Position numbers and translations under genes: made by a program. From Fructobacillus pseudoficulneus (GTDB lineage: Bacteria > Bacillota > Bacilli > Lactobacillales > Lactobacillaceae), in the NCBI RefSeq assembly GCF_900108455.1, contig NZ_FNWS01000004.1, forward strand, positions 1-64,000: 64,000 nt of DNA, written 5' to 3'. The notes below the pieces were generated by a model. The model ran no database searches and was not told where the DNA came from. It saw only the letters and a list, made by a program, of their open reading frames with translations. Positions 1 through 8,602 of this stretch are shown here, one piece after another (within the stretch, counting starts at the first letter, position 1; every line of letters begins with the position of its first letter).

Positions 1-203
1 TCATGTTAAAAGTTTGAAGATTGCTCTTCGATTAAACTGACTAGTTATTATCTCTCGATAACGCCTATCCGTTTATTGTTTGTTACGAATTGACTTCGCA
101 AATTTGTTTGTGACTACTTACCAAGTAGCCACCGTTACAGATTTGTTTGTTCAAAGTTTTGTTCAGTTTTCAATGTGCGATGCCTTGTTAGGGCAACTCA
201 TTT
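1..203 (-). promoter_or_regulatory. rRNA operon leader running off the left edge
   Basis: Read on the minus strand, this is the transcribed leader downstream of two strong promoters. It contains a stretch resembling the conserved boxA-like leader element of lactic acid bacteria (GCACATTGAAAACTGAA). It ends at the window edge with AACATGA, which is how the base run just before a 16S rRNA gene (GAGTTTGATC...) usually reads. I infer that 16S rRNA starts within a few bases to the left. Short dyads such as TTATC-TCTC-GATAA may take part in RNase III processing. There is no coding potential here. The promoters are seen directly; the 16S gene itself is inferred. Confidence 0.75.
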
Positions 204-232
204 AGTTTACCTGAATCATCAACGCTTGTCAA
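204..232 (-). promoter_or_regulatory. rRNA promoter P2
   Basis: On the minus strand TTGACA (227-232), a 17-base spacer and TAAACT (204-209). A very AT-rich stretch lies just upstream of the -35, which fits an UP element. With P1 it forms the tandem arrangement typical of rRNA operons. Confidence 0.85.
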
Positions 233-324
233 TGACTTTTTGGAAAACTTTTTGTTGTCCGGTTCCTGTTGCCAGACCCCAGCTCCTCGTTAGAAGCACC
301 TTCGCTTCGTAACGAACAATAACT

Positions 325-353
325 AGTATACTGGCATTTCCCGGGGTCGTCAA
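325..353 (-). promoter_or_regulatory. rRNA promoter P1
   Basis: On the minus strand TTGACG (348-353), a 17-base spacer and TATACT (325-330), about 120 bases upstream of P2. It is also close downstream of the cysS terminator, so cysS and the rRNA operon point the same way. Confidence 0.85.
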
Positions 354-400
354 CAGTTTTTTTGCCTTAATTTAAGTAAATAAATAAAGACGTTCTTTCA

Positions 401-442
401 AATAAAAAGTGATTCATTTGTTCGGATTAAACAAATGAATCA
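401..442 (-). terminator. cysS terminator
   Basis: A perfect 13-base inverted repeat (410-422 and 430-442, 7-base loop) is followed on the minus strand by CTTTTTATTT. It separates cysS from the rRNA promoters. Confidence 0.85.
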
Positions 443-459
443 ATTTAAAAAATTAATTA

Positions 460-1881
460 TTATTCGCTTTTATCAACGAATTCCCAACTTTGTCCCTGGG
501 GACTATCCCTGACAATCAGACCAGTTATCAACAGTTTGTCGCGTAAAGCGTCGGATGTTGCGAAATCTTTCGCCTCTCGAGCAGCTTGTCGTTGATCGAG
601 GAGGTCTTGTTGCTCAGCAGTTATTCCCTTAACTGGTAACAAGTTCTCAATCCCAAAAATTCCTAACCACGTTTGCAACCGTTCTTGCAAAGTCTTGAGG
701 TCGGCCAAGCTAGCATCCTCTTGTAGCAAACGGTTAGCAAAGTTGGCGGCGTCAAAGATCACCGTCAAAGCGTTTTCCGTATTAAAGTCATCATCCATCG
801 CTTGAATGAAGGCCGCATCCAATTCAGCTACCCGACTCAACACTTCTTGCGAAATGATTTCGCCGTCACTACTTGCCTTGGCTCGTTCCAATGCTTGGTA
901 GGTCCGGTAAAGACGGTCCAATTCCTTTTGACTTTGGTCAAGGCGGTCTTGGCTATAAGAAATCGGACGGCGGTAATGCGTCTTTGTTAGGAAGAAACGC
1001 AAGCCTTGCGGGTCAATATCGGTTTGTAGTAAGTCATGAATGGTCACAAAGTTGCCCAAGGACTTGGACATTTTTTCGTCGTTAACATTCACAAAACCAT
1101 TATGGAGCCAGTAGCGAACAAATTGGCGGTGGTGGTAAGACTCGGATTGTGCCAACTCATTGGTATGGTGTGGGAAAGTCAGGTCAACTCCACCAGCGTG
1201 AATATCAATCGTTTCCCCTAACAACTCGTCATTCATCACCGAGCACTCCAGGTGCCAACCAGGTCGTCCCGGTCCCCATGGCGATGGCCAGGCCGTCACA
1301 TTTGGCCGGGTCTCCTTTTTCCAAAGGGCAAAGTCGGTTGGGTCTTGCTTGTGTTCTTGGTCATCATCCCCCAACCGGCCCGCAGCATTTTCTTCCAATT
1401 CAGACATTTTTTGGTGTGAGAGAGCCGTATAGTTTTCAAACTTGGTGGTTGAAAAATACACATCCCCATCGACTTCATAAGCCTGCCCTTGCTCAATCAA
1501 CCTTTCAACAAACCGCACCATTTCAGCCATGTACTCGGTTGCCCGTGGCCGGGTAGTCGCCGGTTTGACGTTCAATTGACCAGCATCCTGGTGGAAGGCT
1601 TCTGCGTATTTGTCGGCCACTTCTTGCTCAGTCAGGCCTTCTTTTTCCCCTTGAGCAATTACCTTATCACCCAGATCCGTGAAATTCGAGACAAAATTCA
1701 CTTCGTAACCGCGCCACTCCAGATAACGTCGGATTGTATCAAAAGCAACTGCCGATCGGGCATTTCCAATATGAATATAGTTGTAAACAGTTGGTCCACA
1801 CAAATACATCAAAATCTTACCAGATACTTGTGGGGTAAACTTTTCCTTCTGTAGGCTATAAGTGTTATAGACTTGGAGCAT
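460..1881 (-). CDS. cysS: cysteinyl-tRNA synthetase
   Basis: Charges tRNA-Cys in the cytoplasm. The 473-residue protein is of normal length for CysRS. The class I HIGH motif reads HIGNA near residue 37, KMSKS is intact (DEKMSKSLGNF, about residue 270), and C28 with the LECS and HTNE motifs provides the usual zinc ligands. The ATG at 1881 is preceded by AGAGG. An extended -10 (TG-T-TATAAT, 1911-1916) lies upstream and overlaps the T-tract side of the gltX terminator. The gene therefore probably has its own promoter although it follows gltX in the same direction. No T-box leader is visible, since the gap is only 72 bases. Confidence 0.97.
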   Translation of the reverse strand: MLQVYNTYSLQKEKFTPQVSGKILMYLCGPTVYNYIHIGNARSAVAFDTIRRYLEWRGYEVNFVSNFTDLGDKVIAQGEKEGLTEQEVADKYAEAFHQDAGQLNVKPATTRPRATEYMAEMVRFVERLIEQGQAYEVDGDVYFSTTKFENYTALSHQKMSELEENAAGRLGDDDQEHKQDPTDFALWKKETRPNVTAWPSPWGPGRPGWHLECSVMNDELLGETIDIHAGGVDLTFPHHTNELAQSESYHHRQFVRYWLHNGFVNVNDEKMSKSLGNFVTIHDLLQTDIDPQGLRFFLTKTHYRRPISYSQDRLDQSQKELDRLYRTYQALERAKASSDGEIISQEVLSRVAELDAAFIQAMDDDFNTENALTVIFDAANFANRLLQEDASLADLKTLQERLQTWLGIFGIENLLPVKGITAEQQDLLDQRQAAREAKDFATSDALRDKLLITGLIVRDSPQGQSWEFVDKSE

Positions 1882-1914
1882 ATTGGGCCTCTTTTAGCGA
1901 TTTTTCTTTCATTA

Positions 1915-1944
1915 TAACAAAAAGCACCCGGTAACGAGTGCTTT
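1915..1944 (-). terminator. gltX terminator overlapping the cysS promoter
   Basis: A 10-pair stem (1921-1930 with 1935-1944, one T-G wobble, TTAC loop) is followed on the minus strand by TTTTGTTATAAT. The U-run merges with an extended -10 box for cysS. Confidence 0.8.
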
Positions 1945-1953
1945 GTCATTGAC

Positions 1954-3450
1954 TTAATTCAAATATTTAGCCTTCACATCAGCCATTGTTTGCAAGACCT
2001 GCTTCTTATCCAGCAAGACCAGCATTTCAGGCAAATTAGGTCCCTGAATTTGGTGTGTCGTGGCAATTCGAATTGGATTCCAAAGGTCGCGACCCTTGAT
2101 TTCCAATTCATTTTGAATGGCACGAATAGTTGCCATGTAAGTTGCGGCATCCGTATCTTCAGACAAGTCAGTATAAGCCTTTTCCCAAGCGGCGAAAACC
2201 TTACGGCCAGCTTCACTAGTCAAATAATCAACCATGTCATCGGTCACTTCGCCCAATTGGAAGAATGGTTCACGAACCAAGTCAATAATTTGCTTCGTGT
2301 ATGAAATACCATCAACTCCGGCAACTTCAATGACTTCCTTCAACCAGCCAGAACGCTTTTCAGCCTCTTCTTTGCTAATCAAACCAGCATTAATGATTTG
2401 ATCAAAGAGTTGTGGCATGATGCGGTCTTTATCCTTGCGAATCCATTGGTTGTTAATCCATTCCAATTTCTTTTGGTCAAACTTGGCATTGGCCTTTGAC
2501 AAACGGCTTTCGTCAAACATGTTCTTAAATTCTTCCAAAGAGAAGATTTCGTCTTCACCCTTTGGTGACCAGCCCAACAAACCAATAAAGTTATCCATTG
2601 CTTCAGGTTGGTAACCCAATTCGCGGTATTGTTCCACAAACTGCAAGACATCATTATCACGCTTTGACAACTTCTTCCCCGTTGCCCCGTTAATAATCAA
2701 TGCCATGTGACCAAATTCCGGCACATCCCAGCCCAAGGCCTCATAAATCATCATTTGCTTAGGTGTGTTTGAAACGTGATCATCCCCACGCAAGACGTGT
2801 GAAATCTTCATCAAATGGTCATCAACCACAACGGCGAAGTTATAAGTTGGCATGCCATCGGCTTTTTGAATAACCCAGTCACCACCGACTTCTTTAGCGC
2901 CGATTTCAATATGCCCCTTAACGATGTCGTCCCAGGCATAAACCTTTTCTTCGGGCACACGGAAGCGAACCACTGGCTTCAAGCCTTGAGCTTCAAATTC
3001 GGCATACTTAGCTTCGCGTTCTTCGTTTGTTAAGCCTTCATATTCATAGATATAATGGGGCGCCTGCTTAGCAGCTTGTTGCGCAGCGCGCTCTTCTGCC
3101 AATTGTTCAGAAGTCTTATATGACTTGTAAGCCAATCCTTTGGCCAACAGTTCATCGATGAATTCTTGGTAAATTCCTTGTTCATTTCGTTCTGATTGGC
3201 GGTATGGTCCGTATTTGCCTGGCTTATCAGGTGATTCATCCCAGTCAAGTCCGAGCCACTTCAAGTTTTCCAACTGTGACTTTTCACCGTTTTCAATGTT
3301 GCGGGCCGAATCGGTATCTTCAATTCGAATCACAAAAGTTCCATTGTAATGGCGAGCAAAGAGCCAGTTAAAAAGCGCCGTACGGGCATTTCCAATATGC
3401 AAATATCCAGTGGGCGATGGGGCGTAGCGGACACGAAAATCGTCTGTCAT
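1954..3450 (-). CDS. gltX: glutamyl-tRNA synthetase
   Basis: Loads glutamate on tRNA-Glu, and probably on tRNA-Gln in organisms that use the amidotransferase route. The 498 residues match bacterial GluRS length. The HIGH motif is HIGNA near residue 18 and the KMSKS equivalent is KLSKRD. The ATG at 3450 has AGGAGAT upstream. TATAAT and TATACT hexamers about 45-50 bases upstream are likely -10 elements. It lies directly upstream of cysS, a common pairing in Firmicutes. Confidence 0.97.
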   Translation of the reverse strand: MTDDFRVRYAPSPTGYLHIGNARTALFNWLFARHYNGTFVIRIEDTDSARNIENGEKSQLENLKWLGLDWDESPDKPGKYGPYRQSERNEQGIYQEFIDELLAKGLAYKSYKTSEQLAEERAAQQAAKQAPHYIYEYEGLTNEEREAKYAEFEAQGLKPVVRFRVPEEKVYAWDDIVKGHIEIGAKEVGGDWVIQKADGMPTYNFAVVVDDHLMKISHVLRGDDHVSNTPKQMMIYEALGWDVPEFGHMALIINGATGKKLSKRDNDVLQFVEQYRELGYQPEAMDNFIGLLGWSPKGEDEIFSLEEFKNMFDESRLSKANAKFDQKKLEWINNQWIRKDKDRIMPQLFDQIINAGLISKEEAEKRSGWLKEVIEVAGVDGISYTKQIIDLVREPFFQLGEVTDDMVDYLTSEAGRKVFAAWEKAYTDLSEDTDAATYMATIRAIQNELEIKGRDLWNPIRIATTHQIQGPNLPEMLVLLDKKQVLQTMADVKAKYLN

Positions 3451-3577
3451 TAGTATCTATCTCCTAAATCAGCTTTTGCTGAAAAAATTCTTCATTATAA
3501 GTATACAACAAGTCTCGGGCGCTTTCAGCTCCGGGCTTGCTGCGGCTTGTTTTGCTTCATTTGCCGTTTGAAAATGT

Positions 3578-4945
3578 TTAATCAAGGGCCAAATGCAGGG
3601 CTTGTTTGATGGTCGTCACACCAATTACTTCTAAGCCATCGGGCACGGCCATCCCCGCTAAGTTATTTTTGGGAACAATAGCTCGCTGGAAACCAAGCTT
3701 ATGGGCTTCTTTTAGTCGTCCCTCTAAATCGGCAACCGAGCGCACTTCACCAGTCAAGCCGATTTCACCGATGAAGACATCGCTGGGCTTTGATTCCTTA
3801 TCTTGGTAGGAAGAAGCAATCGCCACCGCAATGGCCAAATCGATGGCCGGCTCGTCGAGCTTTACTCCACCAGCTGCCTTCAAATAAGCATCCTGGTTTT
3901 GTAGCAACAAGTTGGCCCGCTTTTCCAAGACGGCCATGATAACTGAGACGCGATTTCGGTCTAACCCCGTCGCCGTTCGTTGCGCATTACCAAAGACCGA
4001 CGGCGTAACGAGTGCCTGTAATTCGGCCAAAATTGGTCGGTTTCCCTCTAAGGTAGCGACAATCGCTGATCCAGTAGCCCCTTCCAAACGTTCTTCTAAG
4101 AAAATCTCAGATGGATTAGCCACTTCCGCCAAGCCATGATCACGCATTTCAAAGATGCCAAGCTCGTTGGTTGCGCCAAAACGGTTCTTGACCGCCCGTA
4201 AAATACGGTACTTGTAGTGACGGTCTCCCTCAAAGTAGAGCACCGTATCAACCATGTGTTCCAAAATTTTGGGACCAGCAATCGCCCCATCCTTGGTGAC
4301 GTGACCGACAATAAAGACCGTAATATTGTTGGTCTTGGCAATCTGTAGGAGGTCGGCTGTTACTTCGCGAATTTGAGCAACAGAGCCAATCGGTGAGGTC
4401 AAATCCGGTTCCTGCATTGTTTGGACGGAATCGATTACCAAAAAGTTAGGTTTCATCTCTTCGACCTGCTTTTTGACTGCCGTCATATCCGTTTCCGGAT
4501 ACAAGAAGAAGTCCTGACCACCAACCGCTAAGCGGTCTGCCCGTAACTTCACCTGTGAGGCCGATTCTTCACCAGTCACATACAAGACCTTACCGTGCTC
4601 TGATAACTGGCCGGAGACTTGGAGGAGCAAAGTCGACTTTCCAATACCGGGATCACCACCAATTAAGACCAGGGTTCCGGCAACAACACCCCCGCCAAGC
4701 ACTCGGTTGAGCTCCTTCAATCCCGTTGTAACCCGCGGCGTCTCCTCAAGGGTCACGTCATTGATGGCCTGCACTTTGGCAGTCTTCCCATCAATGCCGA
4801 CCCGGGCCTTGCGGTTAGTGGTTTCCGGTTGAATTTTTTCCTCAACAAAGGTTCCCCATTCCCCACAATTCGGGCACCGCCCTAAGTACCGGGCTGAAAT
4901 AAAGTCACAGTTTGAACAAATAAATTGTGTTTTGACCTTCGCCAT
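3578..4945 (-). CDS. radA: DNA repair protein RadA
   Basis: RecA-like, Lon-related helicase that helps process recombination intermediates. The 455 residues carry an N-terminal four-cysteine zinc finger (C10, C13, C24, C27), a Walker A loop [10 protein letters not shown] near residue 96, the RadA-specific KNRFG motif, and a C-terminal Lon-protease-like fold. Its ATG overlaps the stop of dut as TAATG, so translation is probably coupled. I see no clear intrinsic terminator between radA and gltX. Confidence 0.96.
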   Translation of the reverse strand: MAKVKTQFICSNCDFISARYLGRCPNCGEWGTFVEEKIQPETTNRKARVGIDGKTAKVQAINDVTLEETPRVTTGLKELNRVLGGGVVAGTLVLIGGDPGIGKSTLLLQVSGQLSEHGKVLYVTGEESASQVKLRADRLAVGGQDFFLYPETDMTAVKKQVEEMKPNFLVIDSVQTMQEPDLTSPIGSVAQIREVTADLLQIAKTNNITVFIVGHVTKDGAIAGPKILEHMVDTVLYFEGDRHYKYRILRAVKNRFGATNELGIFEMRDHGLAEVANPSEIFLEERLEGATGSAIVATLEGNRPILAELQALVTPSVFGNAQRTATGLDRNRVSVIMAVLEKRANLLLQNQDAYLKAAGGVKLDEPAIDLAIAVAIASSYQDKESKPSDVFIGEIGLTGEVRSVADLEGRLKEAHKLGFQRAIVPKNNLAGMAVPDGLEVIGVTTIKQALHLALD

Positions 4946-5415
4946 TAACCAATTCCCGTTGAACCAAAGCCACCAGCACGCACAGCCTTTTCAGTCTCTG
5001 CATCTTGGTCAGCTAGCAAATAAGGCAAGAAAATCCCCTGGGCAATCCGCTCGCCCTTTTGAACAAGGACTTCTTCATCGCTCAAGTTCAGTACTTGAAC
5101 CATGATTTCACCTTCATTTTGTTCGTTATTATAGTAGTCCGCGTCAATGATGCCAACCGCATTTGGCATCACCAAATGCTTTTTCTTTGGCAATGATGAC
5201 CGCGATACCAGTTGTAGGTATTCATTTTCTTGCATGTAAACCTTAATCCCAGTCGGAATCAAAACCGGGCGTTGGCCATTGTCACTCTTGGCCGGAATCA
5301 CCGTATCTTGAGCAGCAGCAAAATCATAACCCGCAGCACGCTCTGTTGACCGGGCTGGCAGGGTTAAGCCTTCTTCAGCATACTTACTGACAATTTCAAA
5401 TCCACGTACTTTCAT
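4945..5415 (-). CDS. dut: dUTP diphosphatase
   Basis: Hydrolyses dUTP to dUMP and pyrophosphate, keeping uracil out of DNA and supplying dTMP synthesis. The 156 residues belong to the trimeric dUTPase family: SRSSLPKK (motif 2), GIIDADYYN (motif 3, with the catalytic Asp), and a glycine-rich C-terminal arm [11 protein letters not shown]. It is the first gene of a two-gene unit with radA (TAATG overlap). AAAGGGG lies upstream of the ATG, and a TATAAT hexamer about 45 bases upstream is a candidate -10. Confidence 0.95.
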   Translation of the reverse strand: MKVRGFEIVSKYAEEGLTLPARSTERAAGYDFAAAQDTVIPAKSDNGQRPVLIPTGIKVYMQENEYLQLVSRSSLPKKKHLVMPNAVGIIDADYYNNEQNEGEIMVQVLNLSDEEVLVQKGERIAQGIFLPYLLADQDAETEKAVRAGGFGSTGIG

Positions 5416-5517
5416 TACAAACCCCTTTACATTTTCCCGAAAATATCATATAACCTGTTTATTATACGTCATAGCCGGTAAATTCTAAACCGGTCAATTC
5501 AGTTTTTGGAGGTACCC

Positions 5518-5832
5518 ATGACAATCACCGCAAAACCAGGTTTCTTTTACTACGAACAAGATGGCGAGAAAATGGGCGAGGTGTCCTACCTAACAGAAGA
5601 CCATGGGCAGGTTTTCACCCTCTACCACACCTATGTTGACCCATCATTACGGGGCCAAAACATCGCCAAAAACCTTGTCGACGCCGTTGTTGAAAAAGCA
5701 CGCAACGAAAACAAAAAGGTTCGACCAGCTTGCCGCTATGCGGCCGTTTTATTCCGCCGTTTCCCAGATGACTACGCCGATGTGGCCCTGCCAGCCGCTG
5801 AAGGGCACAACAAGGATTCTTCGGCTACTTGA
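5518..5832 (+). CDS. small GNAT-like N-acetyltransferase (YjdJ type)
   Basis: Short acetyltransferase-fold protein of 104 residues. The core DPSLRGQNIAKNLVDAVVEKARNENKKV carries the acetyl-CoA loop (R-G-Q-x-I-A), followed by the CRYA...FRRFPDDYADV segment typical of the short YjdJ/GNAT_2 group. The ATG at 5518 is chosen because GGAGG sits 5 bases upstream; an in-frame TTG at 5506 would overlap that ribosome site. The C-terminal tail after YADV is longer than usual. The substrate is unknown. It is a single gene between divergent dut and convergent clpL. Confidence 0.8.
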   Translation: MTITAKPGFFYYEQDGEKMGEVSYLTEDHGQVFTLYHTYVDPSLRGQNIAKNLVDAVVEKARNENKKVRPACRYAAVLFRRFPDDYADVALPAAEGHNKDSSAT

Positions 5833-5860
5833 TTAGACGAAGTAATCAAAAATTGCTAAC

Positions 5861-5900
5861 AAAAAAGCCCAACTGCGTTTGCAGCTGGGCTTTTACTTTT
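5861..5900. terminator. bidirectional terminator
   Basis: The hairpin AAGCCCAACTGC-GTTT-GCAGCTGGGCTT has A and T runs on both sides. It serves both the acetyltransferase gene and clpL, which converge here. Confidence 0.85.
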
Positions 5901-5908
5901 GCCTAAAA

Positions 5909-8059
5909 TTAATCTTTTTTAGCAGCGTCTTTTGTTTCTTCGACAGCTGAGATAACGACTTTGCCATCGACTAAGTCAGCCGACAAGGCCTTCTTGCCTG
6001 GGTTGTCCAAGTAGAAATCAGTGACTTGGTCACGGATTTGTTGCTCGATTACTCGACGCAATGGACGAGCACCAAGGGCTTCATCATAACCATCTTCAAT
6101 CAAGTGGTCCTTGACCGCATCCGAAATCTGCAAAGTTAAGTCCTTCTTAGCCAATGTCTTATCCACATCAGCCAACATCAAGTCCACAATCTGCTTCAAG
6201 TCTTCCTTCGTCAAAGCAGAGAATTCAACGACACCGTTGAAACGGTTCAAGAATTCTGGACGGAAGAACTTTGACAAGCGATCCATCAGGTCGCCTTCTT
6301 CAACAGCCTTATTACCAAAGCCGGCGTTAGAAGTAGCAATCACAACCGTGTTCTTAAAGTTGACAACGTTTCCTTGACCATCGGTCAACCGACCATCATC
6401 CAAAACCTGCAACAACAGGGTCAAGACTTGTGGGTTGGCCTTTTCAATTTCGTCAAGCAAGACGATTGAATAAGGGTTTCGACGAACCTTTTCAGTCAAG
6501 GTATTGCTGTTATCGTCGTAACCAACGTATCCAGCAGTTGCACCAATTAACTTTGAAACCGCCGTCACATCAGAATACTCTGACATGTCCAAACGAATAA
6601 TCGAATCCTTTGAACCAAAGAGGTCCTGAGCTAATTGCTTAGCCAATTCGGTCTTACCAACACCGGTTGGTCCAACAAAGAGGAATGATCCAATTGGACG
6701 ATTTCCTTCGTCAAAGCCAGCCCGGTTACGACGGATGGCACGAGCCACCATGTCGACGGCCTCATCTTGACCAATGACCTTACCAGCCAAGCGTTTGTCA
6801 ATTTGCTTCAAGTGTTCAATATCTGAAGCACCCATTTGTGAAACAGGAATACCCGTCAAACGTTCAACAGCTTCCGCCACATCATTTGGCGTTGCCTTGA
6901 CTTTTTCAACGTTCTTAGCTGAGTCAAGCTTCTTTTGCACGTCGGCAATTTCATTCTTAACCTTCAAGGCCTTTTCGTAGTCTTCCTTACCAACAGCTTC
7001 TTCCTGATCCTTCTTCAAAGAAGTTAACTTCTTTTCCAAAGAAACCTTGTCCGTTGCTGGGTTCTTTGCTGACAAATGTGCAGCCGTCATATCGATCAAA
7101 TCGATGGCCTTATCAGGCAATGATCGTTGTGGGATATATTGAATTGAATAGTCCACGGCAGCCTGCAAAACATTTTCAGGCAATTCAACGTTGTGGTGCT
7201 TCTCGTAAAGAGGAGCAATTCCTTCCAAAATCTTCAACGTATCAGCTGCTGAAGGGGCGTTCACTTTGACTTCGTTGAAACGACGAGCCAAGGCAGCGTT
7301 CTTCAAAATTGTGTTCCGGTACTCATCTTGAGTCGTTGCACCGATTAATGATAATTCGCCACGTGACAAGGCAGGCTTCAAAATATCGGCCAAGCCCTTA
7401 CCACCATCTTCACCACCAGTAGAACCAGCGCCTAGGATTTGGTGAATTTCATCAAAGAAGAGCACAACGTTACCAGCATTCTTGACTTCATCAATTAACT
7501 TTTGCACGTTTTCTTCAAAAGCACCCCGGTATTGGGTACCGGCTTCAAGGGCAGAAATATCAATTGAGTAAATCTGCTTATCTTGAATGGCAGCAGGAAC
7601 ATCCCCGGCGACAATCGCCTGTGCCAAACCTTCGATAACCGCTGTCTTACCAACACCGGCATCTCCGACTAAGACAGGGTTATTCTTCGTCCGGCGGCTT
7701 AAGATTTCAGCCGTCTCTTGAATTTCCTTGTTACGACCAATAACTGGGTCAAGCAAGCCATCCTTTGCTTCTTGGGTCAAATTCCGACCCAACTTTGCCA
7801 ACATACCATCTTGCTTGATTTCGCCTGGCTTTGTTGCCTGTGGTCGACCATTACCAGCAGTTTGACCAGCAATTGCGTCATTTGGTAATTGACCACTTTG
7901 ACGATACTGAGCAAATTCTTCTGGCGTTACTTCACGACCATTAATTAGGTAACGACGGTTTTCTGAATTAAAACCGTTTAAATTACCCATCATACTATCA
8001 AAGATATTATTCATATCTGAGTTAAATCCGTTGTTAAATCCATCATTTTGGTTTGCCAT
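5909..8059 (-). CDS. clpL: Clp ATPase ClpL
   Basis: HSP100-type chaperone ATPase of 716 residues. The Asn/Gly-rich N-terminus with [22 protein letters not shown] is the ClpL signature; the zinc finger of ClpE is absent. First AAA module: Walker A GDAGVGKT (132-139), Walker B FFDEIH. Residues about 343-378 form a UVR-like coiled linker. Second AAA module: Walker A GPTGVGKT (463-470), LLDEIEKA. In other lactic acid bacteria ClpL supports heat and stress tolerance. Here it lies 57 bases behind a small HTH gene, and I see no CtsR heptad repeats upstream. Regulation is therefore likely through the upstream operator. Confidence 0.93.
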   Translation of the reverse strand: MANQNDGFNNGFNSDMNNIFDSMMGNLNGFNSENRRYLINGREVTPEEFAQYRQSGQLPNDAIAGQTAGNGRPQATKPGEIKQDGMLAKLGRNLTQEAKDGLLDPVIGRNKEIQETAEILSRRTKNNPVLVGDAGVGKTAVIEGLAQAIVAGDVPAAIQDKQIYSIDISALEAGTQYRGAFEENVQKLIDEVKNAGNVVLFFDEIHQILGAGSTGGEDGGKGLADILKPALSRGELSLIGATTQDEYRNTILKNAALARRFNEVKVNAPSAADTLKILEGIAPLYEKHHNVELPENVLQAAVDYSIQYIPQRSLPDKAIDLIDMTAAHLSAKNPATDKVSLEKKLTSLKKDQEEAVGKEDYEKALKVKNEIADVQKKLDSAKNVEKVKATPNDVAEAVERLTGIPVSQMGASDIEHLKQIDKRLAGKVIGQDEAVDMVARAIRRNRAGFDEGNRPIGSFLFVGPTGVGKTELAKQLAQDLFGSKDSIIRLDMSEYSDVTAVSKLIGATAGYVGYDDNSNTLTEKVRRNPYSIVLLDEIEKANPQVLTLLLQVLDDGRLTDGQGNVVNFKNTVVIATSNAGFGNKAVEEGDLMDRLSKFFRPEFLNRFNGVVEFSALTKEDLKQIVDLMLADVDKTLAKKDLTLQISDAVKDHLIEDGYDEALGARPLRRVIEQQIRDQVTDFYLDNPGKKALSADLVDGKVVISAVEETKDAAKKD

Positions 8060-8116
8060 AAATAAATATACCTTCCTCTATTATTTATTCTTTTCTTTCG
8101 AAACTGGCAGGCTCTC

Positions 8117-8398
8117 TCAACCGTCGGATTTCGAATCCTTTTTATTCTCTAAAAGGGAGTCTTGATCTGGATTTGGTTTTCGATAACCCCGCTCCAATTC
8201 TCTTAATACTTGCCACATTTCCATTTCCTGGGCCCGGGCTAAGGCGTCTAAGTCTCGAATATTGAGGGAAGTGGCTTGACTCTGATCTTTATTAAAAGAT
8301 CGGTGAATCGTGGTGTACCCATAACCAGATTTCTTAGAAACCTGATAAATTGTGAGTGACTTATCAACAAGATAAGCCTTAATGTTAAAACGTACCAT
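8117..8398 (-). CDS. small HTH regulator upstream of clpL
   Basis: A 93-residue protein. Residues 1-45 (FNIKAYLVDKSLTIYQVSKKSGYGYTTIHRSF) read as a Cro/C1-type helix-turn-helix, followed by a helical segment and a charged tail. The start is set at the ATG with GGGG 8 bases upstream. It is the first gene of a two-gene unit with clpL. The promoter (TTGTGT, 16 bases, TATAAT) lies inside a set of TATARCACA repeats. I infer an autoregulator that also controls clpL; the ligand or stress signal is unknown. Confidence 0.75.
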   Translation of the reverse strand: MVRFNIKAYLVDKSLTIYQVSKKSGYGYTTIHRSFNKDQSQATSLNIRDLDALARAQEMEMWQVLRELERGYRKPNPDQDSLLENKKDSKSDG

Positions 8399-8452
8399 TT
8401 TGATCACCCCAGTTTCGATATTTCTCTAACATCTTCCACTTCCTTATCTATT

Positions 8453-8490
8453 ATTATAGCACATATATGATATAACACAAGTGTGCTATA
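8453..8490. promoter_or_regulatory. clpL-operon promoter with three-half-site operator
   Basis: TATAGCACA (8455-8463), TATAACACA (8471-8479) and the inverted copy TGTGCTATA (8482-8490). The last two form a near-perfect 20-base palindrome. The minus-strand promoter is TTGTGT (8475-8480), 16 bases, TATAAT (8453-8458), so the dyad covers the -35 and the extra half-site touches the -10. Binding should repress the HTH-clpL operon. Confidence 0.75.
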
Positions 8491-8517
8491 TCTATTTTTT
8501 TATTTTTTTATTAAAAT

Positions 8518-8560
8518 AGAGTGGTTACTTACAGCCATGCGGTTGTAGCAGAATCACTCT
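8518..8560 (+). promoter_or_regulatory. hairpin in the 5' leader of the membrane fusion gene
   Basis: Nested inverted repeats: AGAGTGGTT (8518-8526) with AATCACTCT (8552-8560), and inside it ACAGCC (8531-8536) with GGTTGT (8541-8546). There is no U-tract, so it is not a simple terminator. It matches no riboswitch I recognise. Confidence 0.45.
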
Positions 8561-8602
8561 AGATAAAAAAATAATTATCTTTCTATTAAAATGAGGTGCC
8601 GA

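Noticed and set aside
1149-1556. Long open frame on the plus strand inside cysS
   Set aside because: It is antisense to a conserved gene, has no ribosome site, and gives a low-complexity product with no family.
8060-8116. CtsR or HrcA (CIRCE) operator directly before clpL
   Set aside because: I found no GGTCAAA repeat and no TTAGCACTC-N9-GAGTGCTAA dyad in this spacer or upstream of the operon.
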